From the NCBI GenBank assembly GCA_029204225.1, contig CM055104.1, forward strand, positions 20,307,761 through 20,371,760: 64,000 bases of DNA, given 5' to 3'. Numbering within the stretch: position 1 is the first letter of the stretch; the number at the start of each line of letters is the position of its first letter. Below the pieces are notes generated by a model. The model had not been told where the DNA came from and did no database searches. It worked only from the letters and a program-made list of their open reading frames with translations. Positions 24,700 through 39,000 of this stretch are shown piece by piece. Made by a program: the position numbers and the translations under genes. The stretch comes from Diphasiastrum complanatum. Taxonomy: Eukaryota > Streptophyta > Lycopodiopsida > Lycopodiales > Lycopodiaceae.

Positions 24700-27688
24700 A
24701 AAAATCAGTTTTGATCTGAATCATTTTATGCAAGCTCTAAATGTGATATTGTAATTAGTGTAGAGTTAATTAGCTTTATTTGGTTGTTATCGGGATGTGA
24801 CCCACTATCGCCATATCAGTTGGGCACTGATCCCGTAGCTGGCTACTTGGGTTAGCCGAGTAGCCATACTGGTAGGAAATTAGCCTACACAATGGTTTTT
24901 GATTTTGTTATGTTATACTTGAGGGCATGTCCAGCTTGTTTGCAGTCAATATCACACCAATCAGATAGCTATAAATTGCATCAGATGCCTTGAGGTGGGG
25001 CGACCTCAGCCAGGCAGGGAGTTGCAAGAGAAAACTCAGGGAAAGCCTGAGGGGAGCCCAAGAAATCTCTCTTTGTTTCTAGCTAGGGTTTTACAGCACA
25101 AAGTTGTGGATCTTTCCCTACATAGTGCGCTTCTGGATGCTGTAAAAAGTAGCAGATGGGAGCCCTAGCATTATGAAGCAGCAGCTAAACAGCCCTGGGC
25201 GGCCGTGGATAGAGAAGTGTGCTAGATCTGATTTTCTAGTAGCAGCCACCATAGCTACTTGTGAAGAAAGCTTGCTGCAAATAGAGAGAGATTCAGGGAG
25301 CAATTTGGGCCATCGGATGGGTAGTGGCCATTGGATGGAAAGTAAAGGGACTTGAAGTTCAAATGAGGCCTTCTCTTCATTAAAAACTTTCAAAAAGGGG
25401 CTGAAGGGACCTGACATTTAAGGTCATAATTCTTCATTAAAAAAACTTCAGATTGAAGTTTCAGTTCAAAATGCAAGGGATACCTTTGGAAGGACCTATC
25501 CTTGGCTAGAGGGCACCTGTTTTTGGCCATCCTTGGGCCAAAATGACCCCTGAAATTGGCTTCTCAAAGCCAGAAGATAGAATGACATCATAGAGCAGGG
25601 AGAAATGTGTTGCGAGGGGTTTTCATCACCATTCTATCAAGCGAAGTGCGGGTGACCTAGTGATGGGCCACATTCGCCATTTGGATATCGTAGGGCCAAA
25701 TTTGGGGCAATTTTTGGCTGGTGAAACCTGCTACAGGGTGGTGCAATAAGACATTATCACTTCAAAATCATTATTGATTACTTCTGACAGGGTAACAGGG
25801 TGTTTGGAAGCAGTAAATGCGGTATGGGGGCGAATGATAGCGAAATTGTGTGGAGAAAGCTATTATTGGCAACAAAAGTGTAGTTTGGCGGTGTGACTAC
25901 TCATCATTGGCGACAATTTTGAGAGGGAAAGCAATCACAGGTGAGAGGTAGGCATGGTATGCCGGTTACAGGTGAAAAATCTCATGATCAAGTTCAAATC
26001 TTGGAGTTCGAACCGACCCAGGTGGCGTTTTGGAGGAACGCTCTCACAAGCATGATTGGCAGTGATAGTGTCGAGTCAGGTGATAGCTGCATTGACACAC
26101 ACACATCTGTAGCTTGGAAATATCTCATTCGGAGGGAAATATGGGCTAGCTTGAAGGTACACACATATTGGCGATCACATGTGATGGAAGTACGAGGTGA
26201 TGCCAGTTGGAAGCCATTAGGCAAGCTATCATACTTGCATTGAACGGAACTGTGTGTGGGACACACGAAGGATGAAGAACGGGTTAGTAATCACACTGTG
26301 GATGCTCTTGGTGAGTGGTGAGTGTGATGATTTTGCCATTTTGCAGCTGGTAAGTCCTTTCAAATCAAGTCATTGTAGTTGTGGAACAGTGTATCAGGTT
26401 TGTCATCAGGGAGATACACTTCAACTGCCTATTCTAGGTAAGTCAAGTCAACTTTTCATATTAGTATTGCATCAAGGATGTAGATTCCAGTGATAGCAGG
26501 GTGTAGATCGTTTGGTTTGAGACATGGAAGATCTCACAGGTTCACTTGGAGGGATATTGGCATATCACATCATGTGAGGGACTTGATGGTGGCTTTGAAG
26601 TCTACATCTCAGTGTATCTCAGGGAATGGTTTGGAATCATTTCCAGGAGCAGCTTGGGAGAATATTGGTGGGCACTACAAGGTAGATGCTCATATCTTTG
26701 TGATCAGGGATGGCATTGCGATACCTGATAGGGATGGACTGCAGGGGATGATATGGGATGATCATCAGAGGGCATCTATCTCATATTGGACTTGAGTCAT
26801 TGGACATGCTTACAAGTGGGATTCATGATGGAATTAGGAAGCTGCAAATGCAAATGGGCAAAGCATGAAGCTTTGGGAGCCAACTCTAGGATGGAGAGCT
26901 GAAAAATAAGAAGGTATTTGTTTTAGTTGGCTTTCAAACTATGAATCCACAATGTACATATATGCTGGGGAATCTCAAAGAAAATGTGCAATTGACTTGT
27001 TTTCAATATTGTTATTAGTTTCTTCTGTGGATGATTGTTATTTATGCTCCTAGATATTTTGTGGTGCTCTAATTGATGTGTATGTTGCCTTGTTGGTATC
27101 TTGAACTTGTCCTACATGTGTTACTCATTTTTTGTTCTAAAGCTAAGAATTGAAGGTTAAAGAAGAGTTGTGGGAAGAGATCGAGAGAGAGCTTTAGTGG
27201 TGAAGACTTAAGAAGGATCATGACCATAAATCGGAGCAAGAGGTCAACAGAAGAATGCATCAGCAAGAAGCCGTAGCAAAATATCAATACAAGGAATGGA
27301 GTGCTTAACCCTGGTTAGGTCATAGCTCCAAGGGAAGTGCACAATAGATGCAAGTTTCTGCCTCTTTTGCCTGCAACATGTTGCTATTGTTGTGTAGCTC
27401 CTTCATGAGTTCTTTCTATTTTGTTGTCCTTAAGAGTAACGATGAACATTTGTGTGACTCTCTTTCATGATTGCTCACTGGTTGTAAAATATCTGATGGT
27501 GCTTTATCATGAAAAGTAAGTTTATTAATTCCTACTCTGTATCACTTGTGATAAGTTCTCTCCTTTTATCACTTTTGATTCATTTCTTTGTCAATCTTGC
27601 AATGACATTTGAAATTTAAACATTATCTTAGTTATAATGTTTTAATTTTTTTTTATAAAGATAAATTTTGCCAACAACACCCAAAAAG
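24700..27688. other. No recognisable gene
   Basis: Nearly 3 kb with only short shadow frames. A TATAAAT at about 24969 and the G/T-rich run 25600-26800 could be part of an LTR or another non-coding repeat, but I found no terminal repeats, PBS or coding motif to support a boundary. Confidence 0.4.
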
Positions 27689-27936
27689 ATGTCGATGGTG
27701 CTTCCTTCGATAATGAAATATTTTTTTGGAGAGAATATTTCTCCTGGCAAATTAAATATTGTCAACATTGAGGTAAATCTGTTTTGGATGTATGTATATG
27801 TTCGATGTTTAATTGAATTTGTTTCTAATGTTGTAGAGCCCTCAACAGAATGACTCGTTCAGCTGTGATTGGTACATGCTCTTTAATGCCAACCGTTTTT
27901 TTGAGGGATCTAATTTTCAAGGTCGATCTTGCAAAG
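27689..27936 (+). pseudogene. Possible ULP1-type SUMO protease (C48) exons, fragment
   Basis: Two putative exons on the plus strand. The first (27689 to about 27771) ends KLNIVNIE at a GAG|GTAAAT donor. The second starts after TTGTAG at about 27839 and reads SPQQNDSFSCDWYMLFNANRFFEG. The PQQxxxxxxC..(F/Y)ML....RF order matches the oxyanion-Gln and catalytic-Cys region of ULP/SENP cysteine proteases, although the usual D-C-G is S-C-D here. The catalytic His and Asp exons are not seen nearby. The function is family knowledge applied to a short match, so this call is tentative. It may be a fragment carried by a transposon. Confidence 0.3.
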
Positions 27937-28940
27937 GTAATTTCCAATAAAACGCATCTATCTCTTGTGTTCAAGATCCACTCTAATGTTTATGAACTTA
28001 TGATTCATAATTTGTAGGCATGTTGATTTTAAAGCCATAATATAGTTCTAATTTACATTTGTTTCAAGGTTTTATGCTTAAAAGGTGTTTTTTTTTTTTT
28101 TTCAAATCCATGGAGTCCAGGAAACCTATCATAACTGCTAGAAGAATGCCAAATCTTTGCATGCACTTAATGCACTGCAAGAACGATGAGTAAATTGTTG
28201 CGACAATTTTTTACTTGCGACTAAACACATCAAGGTCCCATGGATACATTTGCTAGGTCATAGGAGGAAGACATTCTAGTCTTTGTGAACTCATGAAGAA
28301 ACAATTATCTTCTCCTTTTCATTGTAGTAATAATTGCTATTATTGCATTCCTATATCTAAATGGAATCAGAAACTCATAAATTTAATATCGGATAAAAAT
28401 ATAGGGGATGTTATTTCAGTTCTACCTCATGTAAGGAAGTGGGACAACGTCCCATGAATTTCTTCGATTATTTCTTTCTTATATATGAATTGTTGCTACC
28501 ATATGAGAAATTTCTAAATTGTCTTACATTTTCTTCATAAGCCATCTCAAAGAAAGATATCTCCACATCTTCCAATGTTGGTCTTTGAGATCATAAGAAG
28601 AGAGTTTAAGTTTAGGCAAAAGCAAAGTATGTTGAAATTCAGATGGACTACATAAACGACAAAGTGCTAGATAGAAGCATAGGAGAGAGAAATCTACGTG
28701 TAGAAGGAAGACAATGTTAAGATAAAATGGGGATACAATCAATTTACCAAAGGTTTGAGTGAGGGGTAAAGGCTTGACGGGGAGAGCTTTACATTTTCAA
28801 AGGTCTCTCTCTACTCATGGGTTGCCACTCATAGGTGAGGACCAAAAAAAGTGCAAAGCCCAACACTCAGGCGTTGTTGGAAAATTTGCAAGCAAAAATT
28901 TTTGTTGACCTTTTCTTGGCACTTGCCTTCCATGGATGGT
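27937..28940. other. No recognisable gene
   Basis: AT-rich, with a T-run at 28086-28102. No motif found. Further exons of the possible ULP-like gene could not be identified. Confidence 0.35.
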
Positions 28941-29080
28941 TTATGCTCCAAAGCCCATAGGCTTTATGGGTATAGTACCTTTATATTCTAAAGCCCATGG
29001 GCTATATGGGTATAATGTCCTATATACTCCAAAACCCATGGGCTTTATGGGCATAATGCCCTATATGTTCTAAGCCCATG
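28941..29080. repeat. 40-bp tandem repeat, 3.5 units
   Basis: Units at 28941-28980, 28981-29020, 29021-29060 and a half unit 29061-29080. Each contains AAGCCCATGGGCTTTATGGG or a close variant, itself an imperfect inverted repeat. About 75-85% identity by eye. Confidence 0.85.
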
Positions 29081-29867
29081 CTAGGTATCAAACTTGGGTG
29101 AGGGGGTGAGCAAGTGAGACCATAAGGATACTTCACCACCACACCACGCATTGGCCAATGAATCAAAAAGTTTCTGCATTTGTTGATTAATTTTTTAGGT
29201 GTATAAGAAAACTAGAAACGATGATTGTCTCATAATCCTTTCTTTGCACGTCGTTGATGTGACTTATAAGAGTCTAAACTTTGACAAGTGAATCACAAGT
29301 TTTACTTGTCACATGTGCATGTCTTCAATGGATTTTTTTTGTGATGTAATTCTCAATAGATGTGTGCTTTAAGTCCTTTTCTTCTCTATATCTTGTGACT
29401 AAAATAGGAACAATCGTCTTGAAATCAAGTGTGTTTTTGTCAAAGTTCACAATTTTCTTGAATGCAGTGCCTAGATATTAAAGCTTCTAGGACCAAAGTT
29501 GTTTCTAAATGGGTTGGACAATTGTCACATTATTGAGATAGAGACAAGAATCTTCTTGAAGGAGGTGCACATTTAGAAAAAACAAAAAGTTTTGATATCT
29601 TTCTTTTGGTTGGCAGGAAATGAAAAAACGAATCCCAACACACTTCCCGCACCCCAACATCACTACTACTTCAAAAAGATGACAATGCACTAATCATTGT
29701 TCTAAAGCCATGTGCAAATACTTACCAAAAAGAAAATATATTCAATGTTATTATCCACTTGTAGCACACAAGAAGAACTAGCCAAAAGTTTGTGTAAAAG
29801 TAACATATATTATTATGGAAAACAATGTGATGGAGGTCATATGAAAATTCATGACAAGCATAGATTG
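29081..29867. other. 3' flank of the SFR2-type gene
   Basis: No gene recognised. This lies downstream of the SFR2 stop codon on the minus strand and must include its 3' UTR. I could not single out a poly(A) signal. Confidence 0.35.
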
Positions 29868-30061
29868 CTACAAATCTCTCATAGGCTCATGTTGTGATTG
29901 AAGATTAGCCCTACCACCTAAAACTTGTATTACATCAAGAATGAGAGTTTGTATAACCTCAAATGATCTTAACACATAAACTATTAAATCTTGTGTTGGA
30001 GACTTGCCAAATCGCCAATCTTTTTCTGCAATAGCTCGCATGGTAGGTTTATCTAGGCCAT
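29868..30061 (-). CDS. SFR2: SFR2 last exon
   Basis: The acceptor TTGTATCAG precedes AT GGC CTA, completing the Asp codon begun by the G of the previous exon. It encodes [18 protein letters not shown], conserved in SFR2, then a tail ending EPMRDL-stop that is divergent from the Arabidopsis tail. Confidence 0.8.
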
Positions 30062-33000
30062 CTGATACAACAAGGTAAAATAACAAAGTGAGGCAAAATG
30101 TGATCTTTGTAGATTTAATTAAGCATGTGCTATGATCAACAACTATGATACAAGGATTCACAAATTATTGAAAATATAGAAGCTAGCACTTGACTTCAAT
30201 CAAATAGCAAAAACTCAACATTCAATAAAAAAATGGAAGTTTGCTAGAGATACGTGTTTGAAGTTTTTGAATAATCATCTAATCTCATTGCATAGAAGAT
30301 TAACTAAGCACAAACTCAGTAGCAAGAAAAATATTTAAAGTTTCTATACTTAACAAGTCAACAAGATAAGCACTTCTCACTCTTTGACAAAGGTCTGCAA
30401 GAGTGAAATGTAGTTAGAAAAGAAAACAACTAGAAGGGAAACAAATTTGAAATTCTATCATGATTTCTATCTTGGTAACTTCCTGGTTTGATTGTTTTGG
30501 CAACCTCCGTGACATTTGCCTTGCTAAATCCTAAACACATGAAGTTGCACATTTATGGCATTCTAAATTCAAAAGCACTAGCCTTGATATCAAAGTCTTT
30601 TCCCACCTTAATTCTATTCCAATTGTACACATCCTTAAACAAGCAGCCTACACTACAATACCTTGTCCTTAAAGTTTATTTGAGAGATGAATAAAATAGA
30701 AATAGTTGGTAATTAGCTGCCTGAATATGGACTTTTCATACATTCCATAGTCTCAACTTTGTGTTTTTGAGCTAGAATCACTCGTCTTATTGATAGTTCA
30801 AATAAACTGAATTTTAAATTTCAAACACAGTTCTTCAAAAAAAAAAATTTAGTGCCATGATCTAGGAGAAAGGTTGTTCTATTGGACAGGAGAAACTAGT
30901 GGCAAGATGAGATTGTTGTATTCCCTTCTCCATTTTCGGACATATCCAAGAAAACTTGCCATCTAGGCTACCTCCATCTTTGTGTGAGAGAATAGGAACA
31001 TAGCATTTCTACCCACCATTACTCTCATCAAATCTATGCATCTCATTGAAGATCATGTCTTCGCTAATGTGAATTTTCCACATTATAGGATCAAAACACC
31101 TATATGCCTTTGCGTTTTCATCATATGCAACAAAAACACACTTTTATGGATTTTGCATCAAGCTTGTTGCACTCCTCCTTTGGCACATGCACATAAGCCT
31201 TGCACCCAAAAATGTAAAACTTTTCAATCTTAGACTCCAAACTTGTAAGCGCCTCTTCGGGAGTCACATTGGGAACTGTGATAGTGGGGCTCCTATTTTG
31301 CAAGAAGGTTGCAGTATTACAAGCCTTCGACCAATAGAAACTTGCCAAACCCATTTGCTTCATCATTGATCGTGCGCTTTTTACAATGGTGTGATTCTTG
31401 CTTTCTCCCCTCCTTTACATGCATCAAAGAGTCATTACTACATCGTAGCAAATAGCCTCCACTTTGCATCAGAGTCTCATGGCACACACTAGCAATAGTT
31501 CACCATGAATGTCCAAGTATAGCATTCTAGTGTCATGTACCATTTCCACTATATGTTATTCCATTATGAGTAAAAAATATGCATTACCCGTGGTGAGTCC
31601 ATTTCATGCATGGTATTCCTTCATGTGTGGCAAAGTTCCATTAGTATGTACTAGCAATATCCCTCTTTCGATATGTGATATGAGACTCTTCATGAGACAC
31701 ACAAGCATAGGCATCTTGCATAATGTCGGCAGTTGACAACCGCATCTTACAAATTAGCCTCTTGTATTTTTCTAACAATCATTATTCCTTTGTGATATAT
31801 TTTATGGATCATAAACTTGTTGCAACCTATCAAATAGGATCTACTAATTATGTCATGGCATTCTTTGGCCACGGGGCTCATACTGACGTTGCTCATTGGC
31901 ATTCCTATGTAATTACAACTTGTACCCAGTTCATACTTTCTACTGGGCCACACACAAGTCATAGCATGTAGACCATTTTGGGACCTAGTAAACCCGAACT
32001 TCAAGTGGAAAGTTCCTGTAAGGGCCTCCAAATTGGTATAACATACCCCCATCCATTCCATGAGCTAATGTTTTAGATTCCTCTTTAAGCTCTTTGTAAG
32101 AGACTCATTAATCTTCCTTGTAGGGGATTTGCTATTGGTTGTAATTGATGTTCTTTCATTTTTCTTAGTTGAAGGATGCTATTTGCTTCATTTTATAGTT
32201 TATCGTTTCATATTTGCCATTTTGATCTTATCTTCAAGAATGACTGTCCAATCCTCCATTGTGGCCGAATTGAATAGGAACTTCCTTGTAGTCGCTATTA
32301 CCCACCTTGGTCTATGCATGGACATGACATACTTTATGTTATGGCATCGACCCTTGGTGATCTAGAAAATTGGCTTTGACCCTGGTTAACATTTTGAATA
32401 CTTCTAGTTGGTTATCGGCCTTGTGCTCATCATCTTCTATTAGGTATCGGGCCATATGTCTGACAACCATTTGGCTTGAATACTTTCACTATGATTCTAT
32501 TGCTACTCTATATGGCTTATTTGTTTCCTAAAGTAACCTTGAAATATGTTGTTACGCTTCATATAGTATCCTATTGCATCCCCATGGCATTCCATGCTGC
32601 ACTCCAAAGCTCCTAAGCTCGTCAACATCAACTAGCTGATGTGTAGAATGAAGCTCCTCCCATCAATAGGCTACCCTTAAAACCCTCCACCTTCCTTTCC
32701 ATAGTCCTCGACCACATGGTCTATCAATAGTTGGCCAAATGATTAACTAGCCCTCCGCATCTCAACCTAACCATAAGGTCCGCAACCTCTTGTTGACCAA
32801 CCCAAGTCACATTCCGAATTGCATACAAACCTAATAGCTAGGTTGACACAAGTACAAATTGCATCCTATTAATGGTAATATCAATTATAATGAAATTCCA
32901 ATGAGGTAGCATCAAAGTACAAAAATATTGGTTGTTGAAACTTGCTAGATGCCCTCTTATTTATAACCATTTTGATTTCTCTCTCTAGCCTCACCTAACT

Positions 33001-36000
33001 CTTGACACGTACCCTACCTACTCACCTACCACAACTACCACACCCACCTACCTACTAGTCAACATCTACCAGTCAAAGGTAGTCACTATGTACTACTTTG
33101 ATGTAGCCTATTTGTAGACACTTGATGTAGGCCCTAGTGATTATAGAACAATTTCATAGGGGTCTAACAATCAATTGTTGGCCTATACAACTAATTTATA
33201 GAAATAGATATCTTGTTGCATCTCTTGATTTGTCTCCAGATAGATCAATAGATATTTGATAATAAAGTGGTCTTATTAGATAAAATTCATTGTTAAATGT
33301 TGACAATTTTAGCCTGTTATTGGAGCTTGACATGTGATATATCGATGTTATGTCTAGAATAATACCCAACATAATAAAGGAGTCATGCAATCTTCAACCT
33401 TTACGGAGTCCACCCACAAAGTCTCATACCATCAACTCCATTGTACATAGCGTGGACTAGATGTTGTGTCATTCCCACTCTCTTCATCGGCGTCCAATAG
33501 TAGGGTAGGTCACAAGCACAAACATCATCCACATTAACTTTCCTACATTTTGTACAAAGGCCAATGTATTGAGTTTCACTTCTCCAAAGATGAAGGGCAA
33601 ACTTATGATGAAGGCTAGCATAAAACAAAAGCCAATTAATGAGGTCCCTACTTCCTCATAGAAGAATAAAAAATAGAGCATATCACATGAACAAGCAGTT
33701 GAAAAATAACCAGACTCTTAAGCATCAACTTGAGGCCTAGTTTCATTATCTTATCAACAAAACATTGTAAAAATTCAATTTTTCAAGAGCTTTGTTAGGT
33801 CTTATGCTATCAACTCAGTGGAGGATCAAAGGTGAAAATGCTAAAAAACATTGTTAAAAACAAATTTTTAAGACAACATCAGATAATTTTAGCATGATGG
33901 CTGTTCACACACACACAGATGATAAACTTAGATAAACCATACACAATTGACACAATCTTTCACTACTTTCAAGAGCTTCATATGCTACATTATTCAATTT
34001 ACGCATTGCAAATCCAGTTTGAAAACGTGTTGCCAATACCCTTTCTCTTATATATTTGCAAAAAGTTTCGATCACCACACAGATTTACCTGCCCACATCC
34101 TTTGACGATCGTCCACAGCACGACAAAAAGGTCTACTGCCACCCCTTTTGATTTCAGATTGCAATATGTTCCACTCTCTTTCTCGTTGCTTTCGAGTCAC
34201 AAGTCCTGTTTTAGTTATCTGCAGAAAGCCAGGCTTTTAACGAATGTTCATGGGAGACTTCAAATTGACTTGAAGATTTACATAATCCTAAAAATAAATG
34301 CTATGGATGGGTGATATGTTCATTATGTCACAAAAGCTAGAAAGAGACTTCTTTCAGCCTAATATGAAGTATTTGTGACTAGCAAGAAAATAAGTGCAAA
34401 TAAAAATAGCACAATGACTTATAATGATTTGATGATATGTTTCATCATATCATGAATCAATCGGACTATCGGAGGGTTTTATGCATAGAGCAAGGATATA
34501 GTGTTTTAAAGTGGAGCTTCCATGTCAGCTTGAGTGAGAACAAAGAACAGTGACCAGCAAACCAAATGCTATTATGAAATCGGTTCAACAATCTGAAATG
34601 GCAAAATGAGAGCACTCAAGTTAATAGAAGGAATGGCATGAATTATAGTTGTCCTTAACATAGTTTGCAAAGAAAGTTCAATGAGGTCAAGACCCAAAGA
34701 AGTGCTGAATCTCTTCATTTCCACTATCAAGATGTAATCTGTACCTATCAAAATAGGCCAGTTATATATGTTGAGTTAGTTACCAGCCGATTCAAATCAG
34801 GCCAATTCGACCGGTTCAACCTGATTCGAACCGGCCAGTTCGAATTGGAAAATGGTTCAAAAATGGTTTGAACCCTGGAAAAAAAAAATTCAAAACGTTT
34901 TTTTGGCTAGTTTATCTCCTACAAACTGGATAAGTTTTGAGGCTGATACTGGTCCATTTGACCAAATTTTATACTCATTTTAGTGGTCACGGCTCGTCCA
35001 ATTACTGGTGAGCTGATTAGGAATTCCTTTCCCCTACTCCAAACCACCTCACCAATTTGAAAATACAAGAGCTAAAAGAACCAGAAACTTTGGTCTATGT
35101 TGACCAATTTGTTTACACGTACTACTAGTTGTCAATAAAGAATCTGTGCAGCATTTTTGCGCATGGTTGTGACCTATTGAGACAAAAAAATCTATACTTT
35201 TTGATGGTTGTTTGAAACTACAACGTGTATAACAACTTTTCAGCATGAGTCCACTTCATTTAGAGAAATCTTGACTTCTATTTTGAGCTTGCAAGTACTC
35301 TATGACAAGTTTTATGAAACGGTACAATTTTATTTTACTAAAGGAAGCATGAACCTTCAAGCAAGGACTATAACAGCAACTTTAAATAGCAAGAACATGC
35401 AATGAACATTGCTACATGAAAATGCACCTCACAGGCAACAAAACTTAATAGACAAAATCTACGGGTAGCAAGTTAACATTAGACACCTTTGTGTGAGAGA
35501 TACTAATATATTAATATGCATGATACACGAAAGTGCATCACCATGAATGCAAATTTTCAATCCCAAGACTGTAGTTCAAATCAAAAATCTACTACAAGAA
35601 TTTATCAATACCAATAGCCAAGAAAAGAATGAAATCTTACATTAAAAAGAAATTAATGCATTTCAAGCAGAATACAAGAAATCCTAATTCGTCCCTCTTA
35701 TCAAATGATTGATCAAGAAGCTATTTGTGAAAAGAAAAGAAAACCCTAATTAAATGTCCATTAATTGCACTCTAAAAGAAGCATATCCACGAGAAAGTGG
35801 TGGACTTGGTCATGAACTTGTCATTTCCTATAGCTTGTATATGTGTCAACGTTATGTTCACACTCCATAGCATTGCAAATGTTGTCATCTATATCTAAAA
35901 ATAGAAGCTTGAGCAACGAAATACTACGAACTTTAAGAAACCCGGTAAAACTGGTTTTTAGAAGTGTATCTTTCTCTCAAGTAGCTGGGTTTGTCAATAT

Positions 36001-39000
36001 AATTTGAATAAGTGTTTGATGTCATCTGAAAGAATATACGTAAGACAAGCTAGTACCTGTTGGTATAGATAATAAGAGGGACGAGGATGTCGCTTTAATT
36101 CATGAATGCGATCGACAGCTACAAGGCCAAATTTTGGACAGTAGCCATCAGCCCATTCCCAATTATCTGAAAGCGTCCAATGGAAGTATCCTTCCAGTGG
36201 TATACCCTGCTTCACATAGTTGATACTCAATGAGATACTTCTGGATGAGAAATTCCACAGGCTATGATAAAGGCCAACAATCTCAAAAGGCTGCAACACA
36301 CGAACTTAGAATCCATCACCTGCTTCAGTGCAGTATAGGCTGCAAGAAGATGCTCTAGCAAGTATGGCCTCCGCAGAAGGTCACGAGAATCTGCAAATCC
36401 ATTTTCTGTGATGATGTACTTTAAACTTGGGTGGTGAGCTCTATAACGCTTGTGAAAGGCATTCAAGACTTCCAGCAAACCATCTGGATAGACACCACGC
36501 CCGGCTTCACTATATTCCTCCTCATCAACAAGCATTAATCCAGCTGCAGACAGTATTTCCTGTAAGATAAAAAGCAATCCAATGTGTTCAAATTGCAATG
36601 CACTGCTGAAGACTAGAAATCCACATACTCTGTGAATCTTGCAACCTTGCAAGGTCGATTGTGGAAACTCCAAACTATGAAAAAGTGGAAACCTAAAGCC
36701 ATCATAAAGATCTTACTGAACACAAAAACATCCACTTGTATCATTTTTATTGAAGGATGTGCAGATGAGATTATTTAACTGGAATTGGCAACGGAAATAC
36801 AAAGATGAGGAAAAGCCAGAAACAAGCTTTTTGTAGACGATAGAATAATTAGTTTCATGGAATTCCATATTAGTACCCAGAACTTGATGCAAAGAGACCA
36901 AAATAGCATGACTAACTAGCTTATTTTGAACAAATGATCCCGCTTCCTTTACCTTCAAAGACCAAGTTCAAGCAATTTAAAAATAAACTTTACGATGTCA
37001 TATATGATGTTTTGTGTGATATTCTTTTCTTAGGTGATGTCCTTTTTGTTGGATTATTCTCTTGATTATCAACTAATCGATCTTTTAATCTTCATCCGCT
37101 TATTATCCAGTTCTACAGTTTTATGCATGTTTCTACACAGCCTGCAGAAATACTCGGGAATCGCTCAAGTTACAGACTTGCCCGTCTAGCAAGTAAACTA
37201 ACTGGATGGATGCCAGCTCACTATGGCCAACTAGTCATTAAGATCTACGACCTAATTAGCTATCCTACTGGACTAGCTGCATTTGCTGAGTATAAATAGC
37301 TGATCATACTTCTATTATTTTGAATCAAGTAGCAGCTCTCTCAAGCTTTCAAGCTTGAACACTCTTGAGCATTCGAGCTCAGTTCTTTAGAGTTTATTTA
37401 GAGTTTTGCTTTTAGCTAGCTCACTGCTTATCAGTGGAAGTGCAAATTCAAACAGAGATCTTCAGTTACTCAGAGATAGCTTAGAGTATACGATTTCTAT
37501 CCGCAATTGTCTTGTACTCATCATCATATGTTTTATGCTGAATCAATCTCTCCTTTATTGTGTTCATTATTATATCAGAATGTATGCATCTCTGTGATAG
37601 TTTTGTAGCTAATGAATCTCATATTGCTTTTGTCTGATAATTCATTGTTTGGCTGCGTAATCACTGTAGTACTGACGATTTCAAAGTTAGTTACTATAAA
37701 TTGAACGTGACTTCTGTCATTATGTTTCTGTCTTCGACTTGGCGTTATTGCTATCACCTCTTTCCAACATGGTATCAGAGCTCTAATATATAATATCAGA
37801 GCGTACCTTCATAAATTCAGAGCGATATGTTATATCAAGGCTCTAATACTTGATATCTTTCGCGATATCAAATCGATATCATATTCTTCAATTTGTGGTA
37901 TCAAATTTCAGTATCAGATAGTTGATTTCCAATTGTAGCACAGCACGGTATCTCTCTCTTAATGTCATCGATATATCGACAGACTAAAGTTCCAGATGGA
38001 TTCTCAGAGTAAAGCCGGTCTTATCGCAGACAAGCTGAATGGATCCAATTACTACTTGTGGAAATTTAAGATGAAGACCTTGCTAATCGCCAATGAGTTG
38101 TGAGATGTTGTCACAGATATAGAAGAGCAGCTTGAAGACGACACAACCGACTCAAAATGGAAGTCGAAGGATGGTAAAGCTTTCACGCTCATTATTCTCA
38201 ATATATCAGACACTCAGATTGGCCACATAGCTGAAGCTCAAACTTCAAAACAAGTATGGGACATCCTGAGCTCACTATATGATGTGAAGGACATAACTTC
38301 TAAGTTACATCTACAAAGAAAATTCTTCACCCTCAAGATGTCAAATGGTGATTCAATTCACAATCACGTTAACCAGTTTAAGAATCTCTTGCAACAGATG
38401 GCCACTATCGGATCGGTCATAGACGATCAAGACGCAATCATGACATTGCTTTCAAGCTTGCCCTCCACATATGAGAACTGGGCGATGATCTTATCGACAC
38501 ACTCAAATTTAACTCTTACCAGAGTTATCACTATGTTGCTACGGGAAAATAATCAAAGAGGTCAAGACGCTTCGTCCAATTCATCGATGTCTATATGTCA
38601 ACAAAGGCTCAAAACGACAGAAACAAAAAAGCTCTAAGCAATCCACATCAAATCAGATACCTACTCAAAGTCAGAACAATTATCAATTCCACAGTCGAAG
38701 AAGAAGATAATCTGTGATTATTGCCAACACACTAATCATGATCCAGGATTGCAGGGTATTAAAAGCAAAGAATGCCAACAAGCAAGCAGACAGGCGAATG
38801 CAGTCACATCACCTTCCAACATTGACATGGACGAAGGAGCATTTATGGTCAAAGACCGAAAAGCACTATTGGATAATTCTTGGTTTCTAAATTCTAGAGC
38901 TACTCAAAATATGACCAATCATCGTGAGCATTTTCACTCTTATACGCCTTACAGTACAATAAAATACGTTCATCTTGGCGACGATAGCACTCACACTAGT

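Noticed and set aside
25941-26795. Plus-strand frames of about 80-100 codons
   Set aside because: Overlapping frames in several registers with no recognisable motif or splice pattern; non-coding repeat more likely.
28941-29080. CRISPR-like array
   Set aside because: Contiguous tandem units with no unique spacers, in plant nuclear DNA.
36227-36673. Ordinary cytosolic or vacuolar beta-glucosidase (GH1)
   Set aside because: [26 protein letters not shown] and the C-terminal DGLDKP..DWRFG region match SFR2 rather than classical BGLU proteins.
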